Source of the DNA: Halichondria panicea
Lineage: Eukaryota > Porifera > Demospongiae > Suberitida > Halichondriidae
Reading direction: 5' to 3'
Assembly (NCBI RefSeq): GCF_963675165.1
Contig: NC_087385.1
Span: 5,318,412 to 5,382,411, forward strand
DNA length: 64,000 bases
Part shown: one piece after another, positions 13,528 to 34,100 of the stretch
Layout: each line of letters opens with the position of its first letter
How positions within the stretch are numbered: position 1 is the first letter of the stretch
Notes under the pieces: model-generated
Database searches by the model: none
The model's input: the letters and a program-made list of their open reading frames with translations, nothing else
What the model was told of the DNA's origin: nothing
Position numbers and translations under genes: made by a program

Positions 13528-15900
13528 ATGTCAAGCTACCGTGACTATGACGACGATCCTTACCCCCGAGACTCGTACCCTCGCAAGCGCACTCTTGCTC
13601 AAGATGTCTTTCGAGATGAGTTTTCTGCTCGAGAGCGTGTGTACAGAAATGAGCTGCGTCCGGGACCACCTCCTCCAGGCCCTGGCGATTCTTACTATCG
13701 ACGGATGGATGAACGAGATGCGAGGGAGTTAATTGGGCGTGGACCTCCATTTGGAGAACCTGCTTTCGAACCTCCACTCTTATCACCTAAAGATTCCCTG
13801 CTTCCACTAGATCATCCTTTACCATTTGAAGAACTCCTACCTCCTGGGGGGGAAAGACTGGGCCATGAAGGAAGGAGGTTTGGATCTGTTATTGTGTTCC
13901 CCCCTAAAGTGCCGAGATTTCCAGTTGATTTGAACGAGCCACCATCCCGCACGCTGTATGTAGGGACTCTTCCTCGTAACACTACCAAACACCACCTTGA
14001 AGACTTATTCTCACCGTTTGGACAAATTGAGTACATCCATCTCAACAATAAGTTTGCCCACATTCAATTCGAACTCAGGGACAAGAATGGTCTCATGAGA
14101 GCACTAGACTTGGATGGCAGCTACATCAATGTCGGTCCTTCCAACAGCCCTGAAGATTACGGTCCAATTGTTGTTCAATTCTCTGTTCGCAAGCAAGATT
14201 CTGAAAGCGAATCGTCTCAAGAGCATAGGCCTATAGAGTTAATGAGGTACACTGGAATAAATGCTGCTAACCTTGCTAGTAGTCTGTACAAAAAGTCAAA
14301 ATTTTTGGTTGCTGCTAAAAGCTTGAAGAGTTGGTTTGATCAAGGACAATGCTCGAGCGCTTCTGCGAACACATTCTACACCCTTCTGACCAGCACCAAT
14401 ACATGCACACGAAGAGCCAAGAAGACATTGAAGGACAAAGGAGAAGAGTTGAAGTCTACACTGTGGAAGCACAAGAAGGAACTGGACGACATGAAGAATG
14501 ACTGTGAGTCCTTAATTTTTTCATTGTTTGTCATTAATTTTCGCAATTACAGGTCAAGCCCTGGTCGAAATATTCCAGGCTGCTTTTCAGCAGAGGTCGT
14601 GGGATCGTTTCTCCAAACCCCAGAGAAAAATGATTACGCAATGGTCAGAAAGTGCCACTGTAAGAGCTTTTAGTTTGTCATTGCATAACCATAACAATTG
14701 TTTTGTATTTGTTACAGGAACTTATGAAAGAGGTTGAAGCTACCAGTAACAACCTCACCGCTGATGGTCAACCACTCACTAAGAGGGGTAAGACTGGATC
14801 TGGTATGTTGTAGTTTTAGTTACTGCTTGCTTATAGCGAACAGTAATAGTTAAGTCTTTAACCACAACCTTACTAAGAACACAGTGGTGTTTTGCAGGAC
14901 ATAGTGCAGAGGTGGATTCATTGCGGAGACAGGTGAATCAGTTGAGGGCAGAGAAAAAAGTGGCCATTCAAGGCAGAGATCAACAGGTCAGAGTGCATTC
15001 ACATGATATGCAGCCCCTTTACTGTATGCTTACATTCTCTATTCCTTTAGATACAAAACTTGAAGAGTACTCTAACAGTGTTCAAAGAGGTGAGGCACAA
15101 CTGAAATACGTCATTTATTTATTTATTTCCCCTCGATTCAGGATTGTCCCTCAGAGTGGGAGAGAATTGCTGAAGGAAAAGATTTCCTCCAAGTATGTGT
15201 GTATCTATGCATTGTGAATTGTTATTTTTAACAATGCTGTCACTGTACTTAATAGAAGAACAATACATATAATTATAGCGTGTAGTAGTAGATCTATACA
15301 ATGTCCTGTGTACTCTCACAAATCAAATCTGTGACAAAATGGTGCTCACTGCAGGACTGGAACGACGAGACCTCCTCTACCGGTAGCGTACACGATGAGG
15401 ACAGTGATCTGGAAGATGCTCCTCTTGAGATTATTGAAGAATTCATCGTAGATGTATCACCCACCCCCACGGTACCCGGCAACGACATGGACATTGAGGA
15501 CCAAGAAGCAAAGGATGAAAGAGCTCCATCACTAGCAGCTGCCGCCGCTGCCTATGCTCAGATCCGTTCATCCATTGGCTCCAGTGAGCATCAAGGACTA
15601 TCCGAGCCTGAAGTGGCTATTGTCTCTGTAATGTCTGCCTTTCTGTCGGTACATCCCCTGGGGGCATCCATTGAGGAGATTACTGCGTACTTCCAAGGCT
15701 TCAACCCCTCCTACAATAGTCACTATCTCGAGTCCCTGTTGCGAAGGTTGTCAAAAGTATTTCAAATCACTGCAGGTGGTGCCGGAGACTTGCCGAGGAA
15801 ATGGTGGTTCCTGGGGTTTCAGACATGTTACACTGCCGTGGGGAACCCAAAAACAGCTGCTGCAGCTACTGAAACTGAGGACCACACATCTGATTCTTAA
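13528..15900 (+). CDS. ENOX: ENOX-like RRM protein (ecto-NOX disulfide-thiol exchanger family)
   Basis: Seven exons can be read: 13528-14503, 14553-14659, 14718-14787, 14898-14986, 15051-15089, 15142-15192 and 15355-15900. They sum to 626 codons. An in-frame ATG at 13501 would add nine residues; 13528 (MSSYRDYDDD) is preferred because the upstream residues are hydrophobic and untypical. The order is: an Arg/Pro-rich N-terminus; an RRM with RNP2-like RTLYVGTLP and RNP1-like KFAHIQFE; a helical region with GINAANLASSLYKKSKFLVAAKSLKSWFDQGQ; the block FQQRSWDRFSKPQRK; a coiled coil; and the family-specific C-terminus EPEVAIVSVMSAFLSVHPLG. Vertebrate ENOX1/2 share this layout and have been described as cell-surface NADH/hydroquinone oxidases with disulfide-thiol exchange activity. 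That biochemistry is from the literature; the RRM equally allows an RNA role. Confidence 0.83.
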
Positions 15901-16097
15901 AATAGGAAGAATTATTATACAAGAATTATTGTCATAATATTCTTGTAGATTTCATGTCCGTCATAAAAAATTGATTGTTAAATTTTTGCTATGATGATCA
16001 CACAAGAACACGATATTAAACATTGTCAATGAATTCTAATCCTAAGTATGATGTAATGTGGGAGTAAAAAGACAAGCAGAACACAGTCAGTGCATGT

Positions 16098-23245
<7,148 letters not shown>

Positions 23246-23476
23246 TGTAGTGCGCAGGACTGACAATAGCCTTCCAGTACAGTAGTGCTAGTGATAACTA
23301 TGCTAGTGAGCCTCGCTAGTGCAGTGAGTGACTTAGCTGGCTCAACCTCAGAGAAACAACACGTGACAAAGCTGGAGAGAAAGAGGGCGTGGCTGGTCCA
23401 CACAGTCCACATGGTTGGTTCTCTGGATCTCGCGCGCTCAGAGGTTGTTCATGTTGACGTTGTTGCTGTTGAGGAG
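23246..23476. promoter_or_regulatory. divergent promoter region of PEX1 and RPP38
   Basis: Only 231 bp separate the two start codons, which point away from each other. Both promoters and 5' UTRs must lie here or overlap the genes. The RPP38 frame is open through much of it, so longer RPP38 starts (for example ATG at 23300 or 23411) cannot be excluded. Confidence 0.5.
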
Positions 23477-24578
23477 ATGAGTTCTGCTGCAAAGACCGTG
23501 TCTTTTTCCCCTCTCAGACGAGGTCAAATAAGTCTCAAGAATACACTGGACACTCCTTTCAAGCTCAAATGGTGAGGTCCTAACTAGGCCAGCTAGTGTG
23601 GTCTGTCTGTCAGATTGAATTATTTATTACAGGCCAGACGTATCTCCCAAACTTGCATCACAAATTCTACTGGCATTGGAAAAGTAAGTGCACATAAAAA
23701 TTCAGACACAGTGGGTATATTATTTTCAACTAAATGCATTCACATGTCACTAGATCTCTTTCGGAAATGAAAGGGTGCTTTGCAAGAAGGCAGTTGCCAA
23801 AGAGAAAGCGTAAAAGAAGGAGCAAGAAAGAGAAAACAGCAGCTGTGAAGAGTGACTGTGAACCATTAGAACCTCCAAGAAAGAAGCAATGCGTTCAACC
23901 CGGAGCAAAAACTCCTCCTGAATCGCTATCAAGTATAGAAGCAGAGGACAGTTCAAAATCCTTAACTTTGTCCAATAGACATAATTTTATTGATGAACAG
24001 TCCATTTTCTCAAAGAAGTCCCAGTTGGTGATAGGGGTGAACCATGTGACCAGGTGCCTGGAGAGAGGGGAGCTGTGTGCTGGTTGTGTGTGCCTCTCTG
24101 CCAAACCATCTCTAGTGACAAGACACATCATGATGCTGGCAGCTACTCGCTCTGTGCCATTCGTTGCTTTGCCTCATCTCGGGCAGAAAGTTGTAGAGAC
24201 ACTGGGGGACATCAAATCAGCACTTGCTATAGGATTCAAGGTATAGTTATAAAAAATGATTTTTATGACTGTCTTATTTTTAATACACAGAAAAGTGCTA
24301 CCAGTGAATTCAATAGTTTGACTCAGACTATCTCAAAGCTTGCCCCACCCATTGTTCTGCCATGGCTATCAGCAATCAACAATACCGAATCACATACTGA
24401 ACCAAAGGAGACGACCATTCTACCCAGTAGTGATCTGACCACTAACAAACAAGAGTTAACTACACCAGTTGCTACTACTGGAGTGGAGGCTATTCAAAGT
24501 GGACCTGGACCATGCTCTCTGTACACACCAGTCAAGATAAAGAAGACTATCACAAGACCCAAGAAAAGAAAGAAATGA
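23477..24578 (+). CDS. RPP38: RNase P/MRP subunit p38 (L7Ae-like)
   Basis: Four exons, 23477-23571, 23633-23683, 23754-24240 and 24291-24578, sum to 307 codons (306 residues). The start at 23477 gives MSSAAKTVSFSPLRRGQISL, matching the length and layout of the human N-terminus; further in-frame ATGs lie upstream. After a basic stretch (KRKRKRRSKKEK) comes the L7Ae/S12e-type domain SQLVIGVNHVTRCLERGELC...VTRHIMMLAATRSVPFVALPHLGQKV. The tail ends in YTPVKIKKTI...PKKRKK. Conserved IGVN-VTR-LERGEL and the closing LKIKK-like motif point to RPP38, which binds kink-turns in the RNA of RNase P and RNase MRP (tRNA 5' maturation, nucleolus). The gene is head-to-head with PEX1 and tail-to-tail with glycogenin. 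Confidence 0.86.
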
Positions 24579-24665
24579 ACATTTAATGGTAGACATTTAT
24601 AGAATCATTGATAACAAATTCAAAAGTAATTTTTGTGCAGCAACGATCACACTTTCTACATATTA

Positions 24666-24671
24666 AATAAA
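24666..24671 (+). terminator. polyadenylation signal AATAAA for RPP38
   Basis: A canonical AATAAA lies 88 bases after the RPP38 stop, with an overlapping ATTAAA just before it. It falls 42 bases short of the convergent glycogenin stop, so the two 3' UTRs probably abut or overlap. Confidence 0.5.
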
Positions 24672-24712
24672 AAGTATAAAGATATATATAATTATCATCT
24701 AATCGAATCAAA

Positions 24713-26519
24713 TCATTTAAGCATTTTGTCAATGTGAGCTTGAATGTTTTCAAAGCTATCAAGTCTAACTATTGATCCAGTTTGTTCTGGTGACTTGGTC
24801 GTGTTGTTTAACACATAGGCAGCTTGGTAGTCGGAGCTCGCCTCTTGTCCTCCGGTCTCAATGGACTCCTTCTTGTCATGAGTGGGCAGTGTGAAGGTGG
24901 TGGGAGGATATGCATGTGTGGGGGGTGGAGCGTTAATGTTTGCAAGCACTGAATCAGACAATTTCACCACCCCTGGACCCCCCACCTCGGGAAATGAGGG
25001 GGGGACAGGGGAGACATAACCATCAGAGAGCGTACTCTCAGGCAGTGAATTAGCATCACCTTCAGTGCTAGCTGTAGAGCAACTATTGCTACGTGCAAAA
25101 CTATAAAGTGATTGTGAGAGTGAGCTTGGAAAATCAATGCCTTGTGAGCTGAATGCACTAGTGGGAGGACCAACAAAAATATCAGATGAGTAAGGATAAA
25201 AAACACGTAGCGTTGGTACAATATCATCGTCTAAGAGAAAATTGTTAAGTTTGCAATAAATAGAGGCTTTGAATTTGTGAATATCATCACAAGAATAATC
25301 ACTACCAGTTGGAGTGGGTGTCTCAACAGGTACAGAGTCTATGACCCGATCAAATAGGTTGCTATGAGAATAGAAAGACAGAGAGCAATCGGGGTAGGAG
25401 TGAGTGAGATAAGCTGGAGTAGGGGTCCTAGGTCTACTGAATGAGTGATGGTAATAGTAGGGTGTGTGTGAGGAGGAGCTATGTATAAGGTCAGAGGGTT
25501 GGTGTGGATGGTTGTGAATGGGTGTGAGGGAAGTGTTGTTAGTGGACACAAACAGAGTGGGTTGATTAGTACAAGAGTGATGAGTGTGTGTGACAATGTG
25601 TGGGAGGATGAAGGGTGTGTACGGAAAAGGTGAGTGATGTGAGTATGGTGGAGCCCGGGGGAGAGAGGACCAATCAAATGATTGGATTGATTGGCGGTGA
25701 GGCTGTAACACAAGGAACATCCTCACTAACAACGGCCCACCTCACATATCAATGCAATTTTAGGAGAGTATTTCTACTAAGGGAATGCTTATACAAATTA
25801 CAACAGGGCCAATGAAAAAGAGACCTACAGAATTGCAATTAATAAGCTGATGTAAAAAGGGTAGGTGGTATTTGATGTCCTTTGTGGAGTAGATGCTCAG
25901 TAAGCCTTAAGCCTTGCCCAATAATACTAAAGAGATGCTTCAAATCAAGAAAGCAGATAAAAGCTACTAGAAGCTAATAGAAGTGTATGAATGCACTTAT
26001 AGCGCCCTCACCTGTTCCACTTGATTAAAGAGCTGCCACCATTGTCTGATGAAGTCCTGGGAGCGATGTTCTGACGAGTACGTGCCAGGGGAGAGTATAA
26101 CAGAGTCTACAGTGGAATTGTAGTGGTGCTGCCACGGCTTGGTGGGACCAATAAAGTGAATGATTTTGATATTTCCTCCAAATCTGAAAGAAAACAAGGA
26201 ATGAATGCGCGTGCACTCATCTATCAAAGATGAAGGTATTACCTCTGAAAAGCTGGAGCATATCCATACGTAACGTTAGGTGTCACGTTGTAGATGAAAG
26301 GTAGGTGGTATTTGATGTCCTTTGTGGCCCAGTCACCCCAGTAGATGTTCAGCAAGCCCTGGTCACCACCTACAATAAGCAGCAATAACACTGAATTATG
26401 CTTGACGTTACAATACATGTACATGTATAGCCATTGGCATAGTACGGAGGTCATCAATCATTATGTTCTCTAAGGAATAAACATTAGCATTGTGTAATAA
26501 CATATCACACACACGCACG

Positions 26520-26587
<68 letters not shown>

Positions 26588-26646
26588 TGCACACACGCAC
26601 ACACACGCACGCACGCACACACGCACGCACAAACGCACGCACGCAC

Positions 26647-26696
<50 letters not shown>

Positions 26697-28014
26697 ACCA
26701 TCGAAGCTTCCCCTCTGTCTTGCCAGATCAATGAGGTTACTAAATGTTTCCAGAGAAGGCTCGAACACAAACACTCCAGAATTGAAGCAATCAGGCCAGC
26801 CTATGTCCGGGGCTGCAGATAACTCTTCCCTCTCAAACAGCTCGTCAACGTTGTGTAGTACCATAGTGTCTGCATCCAGGAACACACACTTGTTGTACTG
26901 AGTCAGTCTCCAGGCGTGTATCTTTGAGAAGGTAACGCCTAGCTCTGGTCGAGTGAGGAGAGAGAGATGCTCTGAGTCACAGCTGTCCAGTTCCTCCACT
27001 AGGACCAGCTCATCCCATAGTCCACTTAGTCTGTGTCTATACCAGCAAATTAGTTATATTGATTTAATTTCTTAAATTCAAGAGAGGCCACTATTCAAGA
27101 GCGGCGTTTATTAGCTCCAGTTTGTCATCAAACGTTGTTTTCACCTGCATAAACTTGAACTCTGCCATGAGAAAGTCTTTGTGAAGCACTAACAAGCTGC
27201 TACTTGTAGCTACGTACATGTAGCTAGCTGCTAGTAATAGCTGCCACGTGCAGAAATGCTAGAGTCAAAGTTCACTGAGGCTACTATTTGAGAGCGGCTA
27301 CTAAATGTTTCATTTTGCTAGCAAGGGAGGCTACTATTTGAGTGTGGCCTTTATACAAGAGCGGCCTCTGATCGAGCATATACAGTAGCTACACTTCTAT
27401 TGTGCAATCACAGATAATTAGCAATGTTGATAGAACACAATGAGTGTACCCCACTGATCAGCAACTCTACACCACACCTGACAACCTTACCAATGCACAG
27501 TAGTACTACACATCTATTGTGAAATCGCAGATAAATATTGTTGACTTGCTATCCATAAATGGATATACAAGCTATATAGCCCTTGCAATAAATATTAAGG
27601 AAATGACACTATGATCAAAATCGCAGCCATAAAGATACCCTCTTTTGTATGCTCAAAGCTGTATAGCTACATCCACTGCAGCATTGCTAGGAGTACCCCA
27701 CTACCAACACTTAGCAACTGTACCTCATATCCATGGAGACGTCTCTTGTAATGAGTAGGGCCAGTTTCTTGAGTGTTGCAGCGTTCCTCAGGGACTGGGC
27801 CAACACTAGTGCCCCCTGGGCATAGCTGTCGTTGGTCACCAGAGACACAAATGCTTCTGCACAGGTCACCCGGTTAATTATTATGTTAGGTACGTGGACA
27901 CATCCCCATACTAAATATTCTGGCAATGATATAAGTAACTGTTATCCAACCTAGGTTACATCCTAGCTAGCTAGCTAGCTATCCTGATCATGTCTTCATT
28001 TTTGACTTACCCAT
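24713..28014 (-). CDS. GYG: glycogenin, self-glucosylating primer of glycogen
   Basis: Six coding exons on the minus strand, 28014-28011, 27856-27724, 27036-26699, 26369-26243, 26183-26012 and 25702-24713, sum to 588 codons (587 residues). The first coding exon supplies only ATGG, giving [13 protein letters not shown] after splicing. The GT8 domain has the DxD metal site D100-A-D102, [39 protein letters not shown] and the YGYAPAF motif. The first tyrosine of that motif, Y193, aligns with human Y195, the self-glucosylated residue. A long low-complexity linker rich in H, S, T and P follows (about 300 residues). The last residues, [18 protein letters not shown], match the conserved C-terminal glycogen-synthase-binding motif. 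It uses UDP-glucose to build the first oligosaccharide for glycogen synthase. The length exceeds the human GYG1 (about 350). Confidence 0.93.
25860..25905 (-). pseudogene. decayed partial copy of glycogenin exon 4 within intron 5
   Basis: On the plus strand, 25860-25887 is identical to 26300-26327 inside exon 4 (GTAGGTGGTATTTGATGTCC and the next bases). After a gap of about 14 bases, AGTAGATGCTCAGTAAGCC matches 26339-26358 with two changes. The copy lacks an open frame and usable splice signals. Confidence 0.7.
26506..26695. repeat. (CA)n-rich microsatellite in glycogenin intron 3
   Basis: About 190 bp of CA units broken by CG and T/A variants. On the gene strand this is a TG run that begins right after the donor of exon 3 (GTGAGTGTGTTTGTG). 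Long open frames across it are low-complexity artefacts. Confidence 0.95.
27060..27400. repeat. repeat-derived segment in glycogenin intron 2
   Basis: The long intron 27037-27723 holds several versions of the phrase GAGGCTACTATTTGAGAGCGGC (in parts: GAGGC-ACTATT-AAGAGCGGC at 27084, GAGGCTACTATTTGAGAG at 27277, again at 27327, and ACAAGAGCGGCCTC at 27355). Recurrence of the same phrase suggests a decayed interspersed or internally repeated element. Confidence 0.5.
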
Positions 28015-28332
28015 ATCAGATACTTGCAAGAAGATTTCCTGGGCGCTCCTTCAGCCTTTGCTACTACTAAGCTTTGAGATCCTGGTCACTAAACTTGCAG
28101 GGCCAGGGCTAGGGAAGGGTAATATGTGCTCGTACTCGTGTGCATGTGCTGCAGGAAGAAGGTCAAAAGGCAGGTCAAAGCCAAAGGCAATGGAGCCACG
28201 CCCCTTTAGTTTAGGTAAAGGGTCGGTGGACATTAAGTGACTTTTGAACATCGGTGTGCTCTAAAACAAAACAAGGCACTCTGTCAGCTCTGCCATTATG
28301 CTCTGACATGCTCCCGTCTCTAAGATCCTACC
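28015..28332. promoter_or_regulatory. divergent region between glycogenin and the GPR180-like gene
   Basis: These 318 bp separate two start codons facing away from each other and hold both 5' ends. The short frames on both strands across 28050-28250 are mirror shadows and show no domain. Confidence 0.45.
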
Positions 28333-30903
<2,571 letters not shown>

Positions 30904-31116
30904 CATTTAGGAGACATTATTGTGACTATTTCATGATGTGTGTATAATTATGCTAAAACCTCTTTGTTTCTAATTATCAATCAATGTTAAAAAGCAATTT
31001 TGTTCATGCAGCCATAAAAGCAAAATTGGTAAAAGTGATGAATATTTATAATAGTCACATAATTATGCACAATAGTTAAAGCTTGACTGTAGTCCTGTAA
31101 CGTAGCTACATCGTTT

Positions 31117-34100
31117 TTAAAATGGTCCAATAGTAAGGTCTAGTTCGCTCTTTTTGCTTCCACCAACAGAGCTAGCTCTGGATGAAGCTCTGGAGCTAGC
31201 TTTGGAAGTCGATCGAGAGGGCTGACGTGATTGGGACGACAGGCCCCCCTTTCTGCTGCTCAGAGAACCACTAGATCTACTGCTGTGTGGGGATGACATG
31301 CCTGTAGAAAACACAAGCACTCAATATAGTTATTATACTTAGGACAACATACCAACTCGGGGAGTGCTAGCGGCAGATCCAGTCAGGGTCAGACCACCAA
31401 TGTCGATAGCTTTGGGTTGAAGAGGTGTGGATGGTGCAGTTGACAATCGTGAGCCAAAACTCCTGTAGTAGAAAAAGAAAATAGTTTAATCAAGCTAGCC
31501 GTCTGAACACATAATTATGTAGATGCCTACATGGCGTTGCACGTCCTTATACACCACCCACCTTGCAGAGCCCATACTGAGCTGGCTGGTAGAGCTCCTT
31601 GCAGATGAGGGCACTGAGCTTGTCCTACTGCCTATGGGAGAGGGTGGTGGAGGGAGGCCAGCCTGAGAAAACAACAGCTGCATGGTGGAGAGAAGCTCCG
31701 TTTCCCTTGATGCTAGGCTACCCATCTGAGAAATTACAGTTCCACCAAAGTCACGTAACTCCCTCAGTTCAATATCACGCTCCACATCATTGGGGTCATG
31801 ACCAGACACCTTTTGTTTGCCTCGCATCTCCCGGCTCAGTTTGGATGTCTGTCAAAGAATAAGTTGGATGTTGATCTACAATGTCACAACTGACAACTGA
31901 CGGGTACAGTACCTGTTTTGTGACTCTATCTCTCTTAGCTCTCAGGTCCTCCAGGTCCTTGTTCAGAGAAGCCAGTTGAGCTTGCTTAGCATTTAGCTCA
32001 GCATTGAGAATGTCCTCATCAGAGGTCAGAGTGGACATAGTTTTGTTCATAACCTAATGTTGTACGTAGTATCATAATTATACTAGATGTGTACACGTTT
32101 CTGTACCATAGACACATACCTGTAAATCATTATCAACCTGACGAGCGTTCCTTTTCTTGTGCTTGAGCTTATCCAGTGCCGCTCTATGTTGTCCCTCCAG
32201 CATCTCCTGTTGTGCTAGGTCCTCACCTGCACACAATTATAGTCAGTACATGTACATCTAGTACTGCGTGTACAGTAGACGACATGAACTTACTTGATTT
32301 GTCCACTTTAGTGAGACCCTTTCTAAAGGACTCATTCTTGGAGTTCATCAAGTGAAGGGTGTTTTCCAGAGCTCTATACACAGTGAAACAATAAACCCCT
32401 GATTTGATTTGAATAACATGTTGAACATGCACACACATCGTATACACAGCACCTTAGTTGGACCACCACATGGGCAGTCTTCCAACTATGATAGACTAAT
32501 CTACTGACCTGATTTCCTTCTCAGCTTTTCTAATTTTGGCGTCCAGTTGATCACCTGTCCTCTGTAGCTCCTCCCTCTCCTGAGCAGCTTTGATAACATA
32601 GTAGGCCTGTGAATGCTCCTCCTCTCCCTCGGGTGGGGCCATTGACACTGCCACAATCTCATACCGCTTTCGCAACTTGTCTATCTTTGAGATACGCTCA
32701 TGCAACTCGAAGCTGTACGCACGTGTATGCACACACATTACACAAGGGACACTACACTGTAGCTATGTTTGAAGAGTGATTATGTGAGATATTGTACCTC
32801 AGTGTTTGTCTCTCTGATTCACAGGCCTTTATCTGAGCCCTGAGCATGTCCTTGTGAACTGATATATCACGAGACCGCTCACTCATAGCCTGTAAGTACA
32901 AAGTAGACTACGTGTTCACAACGCATGTCTGTTGACTCACGGTGGTCAGTTGTAGCTGTCGTTTCTCCAAGGACTGGACCTCATCGGAGTGTGAGTAGAG
33001 AATGTCCCTGAGGCGCTTGACCTCCAGCTTAATAATGTTTTCATCGACCATCTTACCCTGTAGTCAAAACAATACGTAGACACAGTCAACATCAATTTGT
33101 AGATAGGTAGATAACAAAGGTATCCTTAGGATATGTGTACCTGTTTGGCAGCCACAACTTTCTTTAGTTCACGTTGAGTAGTGTCAATGTGTAGGTTGAT
33201 CTCATCTAGCAACAGAAACACAGCATGAGACAGTATAGCCTTTACCATAAACAAAATATCAACATACCAATCTTTTCTTCGAGTGTGGCCTTTTCTGACT
33301 GGCCCTTCTCCAACTGTCTATTGACCCTCCTCAGGTCATCCTGTAGCCTCTTGAGTTGGTTGGTTAGGAGATGCTCCTCTCCTTGCTGGCTCTCCCAGTG
33401 ACCTTCTAACTCCTGTAAGGACAAAGTAGTAGAATGGTAATTTGTGAGGAGAACATTTAACATGTACTGCATGTACTTTCACTAATACACAAACAACACA
33501 TACGTAAATACTGACATGAGCATGGCTCAAGGTAACCTTGTTAACTTACAGTTATTCTTGAAGTGAGGGCATTTTTCTCGTCATCAGTTCTCTCACCATC
33601 TAGCCTGTTTAGCTTGTGCTGTAGCTGCTGTAACTGGAAGCCCTGAGTATACAGTATCTCCTGCTGTTTCAAAGCCTCCTCGTCCAGACTTTGCTGCTTT
33701 GAGCCAAGATTCCTGAGGGCTGCTCGGCCTCCGTGAATCTCTGCTTGCATGGTAGTTTCCTTCCGCTTGAGCTCAAATAACTCTTGAACATGCTTAAACT
33801 GCTTCTCCCTGAGTGTGACCACTTCTTTCTCCAGTATCGCCACCCGTGATTCCTCATCAGCCAATATCTGGTCCATATTCTGAGCCCTTTCTTCAGATGA
33901 GAGCGTCTTTTTAGTTGACTTCTTCAACTCTTGCTGCATCAGTTCCCTTTGCTTTTGTAGAGTTTCCAATCTAATATTACGATAATTATTAGCTAATTAA
34001 TTAAAAGCAGGGTAATATTACTAACTTTCTTCTCTTGTCTTTAATCTCCCTGGAGAGGTGTGTGCTCTTTGTTCTGGCATCGTCTAGATCAGCAGCAGTA

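Noticed and set aside
26408-26999. Long open frames rich in Cys/Val or His/Thr on both strands
   Set aside because: They are translations of the CA/TG microsatellite in a glycogenin intron; only the part above 26699 on the minus strand is a real exon.
28050-28251. Mirror-image open frames on both strands between glycogenin and the GPR180-like gene
   Set aside because: Each is about 60 codons with no domain. They lie in a divergent promoter/5' UTR region and are probably chance.
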